Assembly (NCBI GenBank): GCA_902603945.1
Contig: CACKWP010000007.1
Coordinates: 1-43,195, forward strand
Length of the DNA stretch: 43,195 bases
Source: an uncultured Pelagibacteraceae bacterium
Lineage (GTDB): Bacteria; Pseudomonadota; Alphaproteobacteria; Pelagibacterales; Pelagibacteraceae
Direction: 5' to 3'
Shown: positions 42,340 through 43,195 of the stretch, in pieces
How positions within the stretch are numbered: the first letter of the stretch is position 1
How the letters are laid out: every line of letters begins with the position of its first letter
The notes under the pieces: model-generated
The model's input: the letters and a program-made list of their open reading frames with translations, nothing else
Database searches by the model: none
Told to the model about the DNA's origin: nothing
Program-made: the position numbers and the translations under genes

Positions 42340-43195
42340 ATGAATGAGTTATTAACAGACGTAAAAAAGCTTCATGAGGAAACTCTAGAAAACCTCAAGA
42401 GTTCTAAAGCTAATAATACGCTGAGAGCGTATAAATCTGATTTCAAAGATTTCGGCGCTTTTTGTGCAAAGCATGGACTTAATTCAATGCCAACTGAACC
42501 TAAAGTTGTATCTTTATATCTAACACACCTTTCTGCAAAATCAAAAATTAGTACATTAAGACGTAGGTTGGTTTCTATTGGCGTTGTTCATAAGCTAAAA
42601 GGTCATTATCTTGACACCAAGCACCCAGTTATTATTGAAAATTTGATGGGTATAAAAAGAAAAAAAGGAAGCATTCAAAAAGGAAAAAAACCTATATTAA
42701 TCAATCATTTAAAACAAATAATTAATGTTATTGACGAACAAAAAATAGAAAAAATTAAGAAATTAAGGAATAGAACCCTAATACTTATAGGTTTTGGAGG
42801 AGGATTTAGACGAACAGAATTAATTTCAATTGATTATGAAGACTTAGATTTTGTTGAAGAAGGTTTAAAAATAACACTTAGGAGATCTAAAACAGATCAA
42901 TTTGGAGAAGGTTTGATAAAAGGGCTGCCCTATTTCTCTAATGAAAAATATTGTCCAGTAACGAGTTTAAAAAATTGGATAAATTTGTCTAAAATAAAAA
43001 CTGGCCCGATATTTAGAAGATTTGCTAAAGGCTCAACACTTACTGAACACAGATTATCAGATCAATCAGTAGTATTAATAATTAAAGATTGTTTAAAATT
43101 AGCAGGTATAGAAAACCAAAATTTTTCAGGACATAGTTTAAGATCAGGTTTTGCAACTGTAGCCGCAGAGTCAGGTGCTGATGAAAGAAGCATTA
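42340..43195 (+). CDS. Tyrosine-type recombinase/integrase, 5' part (3' end outside window)
   Basis: Site-specific recombinase of the phage integrase/XerCD superfamily; 285 residues are visible and the frame is still open at the window edge. The N-terminal SAM-like core-binding domain spans about residues 10-105 (NTLRAYKSDFKDFGAFC; STLRRRLVSIG). The catalytic domain has the first Arg in GGGFRRTELISI (R157), the beta-hairpin Lys in RRSKTDQ (K184), and the HxxR box in SGHSLRSGFATVAAESG (H265, R268). The catalytic Tyr lies beyond the window. The motif style GHSLRSGFAT is that of mobile-element integrases rather than XerC/XerD. No attachment site or adjacent tRNA was recognised; the nearest tRNA is tRNA-Pro, 3 kb away. 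Confidence 0.92.
   Translation, partial: MNELLTDVKKLHEETLENLKSSKANNTLRAYKSDFKDFGAFCAKHGLNSMPTEPKVVSLYLTHLSAKSKISTLRRRLVSIGVVHKLKGHYLDTKHPVIIENLMGIKRKKGSIQKGKKPILINHLKQIINVIDEQKIEKIKKLRNRTLILIGFGGGFRRTELISIDYEDLDFVEEGLKITLRRSKTDQFGEGLIKGLPYFSNEKYCPVTSLKNWINLSKIKTGPIFRRFAKGSTLTEHRLSDQSVVLIIKDCLKLAGIENQNFSGHSLRSGFATVAAESGADERSI

Overview
The window looks like a piece of a SAR11 (Pelagibacterales, Candidatus Pelagibacter-like) chromosome. The reasons are a very AT-rich base composition, almost no intergenic space, many start/stop overlaps of 1, 4 or 8 nt, and alphaproteobacterial gene order (erpA-dgt-argS-x-nagZ-scpA-scpB-tatABC-serS, yajC-secD-secF, recG next to sdhE, an NDUFS4-like complex I subunit). 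This assignment comes from content and order, not from a database search.

Layout. 1-4574 (+): 3' part of valS, then ilvD and a mannose-1-phosphate guanylyltransferase. 4567-5657 (-): xthA and erpA. 5696-13675 (+): one long run of dgt, argS, a small membrane protein, nagZ, scpA, scpB, tatA, tatB, tatC and serS, followed by yajC-secD-secF to 16454. 16456-19965 (-): a PuuD-type membrane protein and uvrA. 20065-25271 (+): ssb, gyrA, coaD, a secreted cyclophilin, tgt, then tRNA-Lys(TTT). 25397-26230 (-): an M48 lipoprotein with a Tat-type signal. 26322-26936 (+): a DUF502 membrane protein. 26933-28972 (-): recG, divergent from sdhE. tRNA-Ser(TGA) (-) abuts the end of sdhE. 29445-36959 (+): an overlapping operon of mltB-like, rlpA-like/SPOR, dac, tmk, holB, metG, tatD and an MBL hydrolase. 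36956-39056 (-): glutathione peroxidase, an Fe-S scaffold and nhaA. 39130-41405 (+): tRNA-Pro(TGG), NDUFS4-like, SbmA/BacA-like and an AEC permease. 41406-41817 is the only long gene-free stretch. 41818-42284 (-): a short Ogt/MGMT protein and a small membrane protein. 42340 to the end (+): the 5' part of a tyrosine recombinase.

How the genes work together. Most are housekeeping: translation (three aminoacyl-tRNA synthetases, tRNAs, tgt), replication and repair (ssb, gyrA, holB, tmk, uvrA, recG, xthA), protein export (tatABC, yajC-secDF), cell-wall remodelling (nagZ, lytic transglycosylase, RlpA/SPOR, DD-carboxypeptidase), Fe-S assembly (erpA, SufU-like scaffold) and respiration (sdhE, NDUFS4-like). 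The M48 lipoprotein has a twin-arginine signal and could be a client of the Tat system encoded 13 kb away.

Most unusual points. (i) The right end (41.4-43.2 kb) combines a GC-shifted non-coding stretch, a GC-raised ogt cistron, a near-perfect palindrome between divergent promoters, and an integrase; it may be a structured RNA and/or the edge of a mobile region. (ii) The tRNA-guanine transglycosylase has lost two of its three zinc cysteines. (iii) The MBL hydrolase has Q in place of the last His of HxHxDH. (iv) There is a PuuD membrane domain without cytochrome c. (v) Two very small membrane proteins would be easy to miss. I see no CRISPR array, insertion sequence, rRNA or recognisable riboswitch, and I cannot claim a clearly new multi-gene system.
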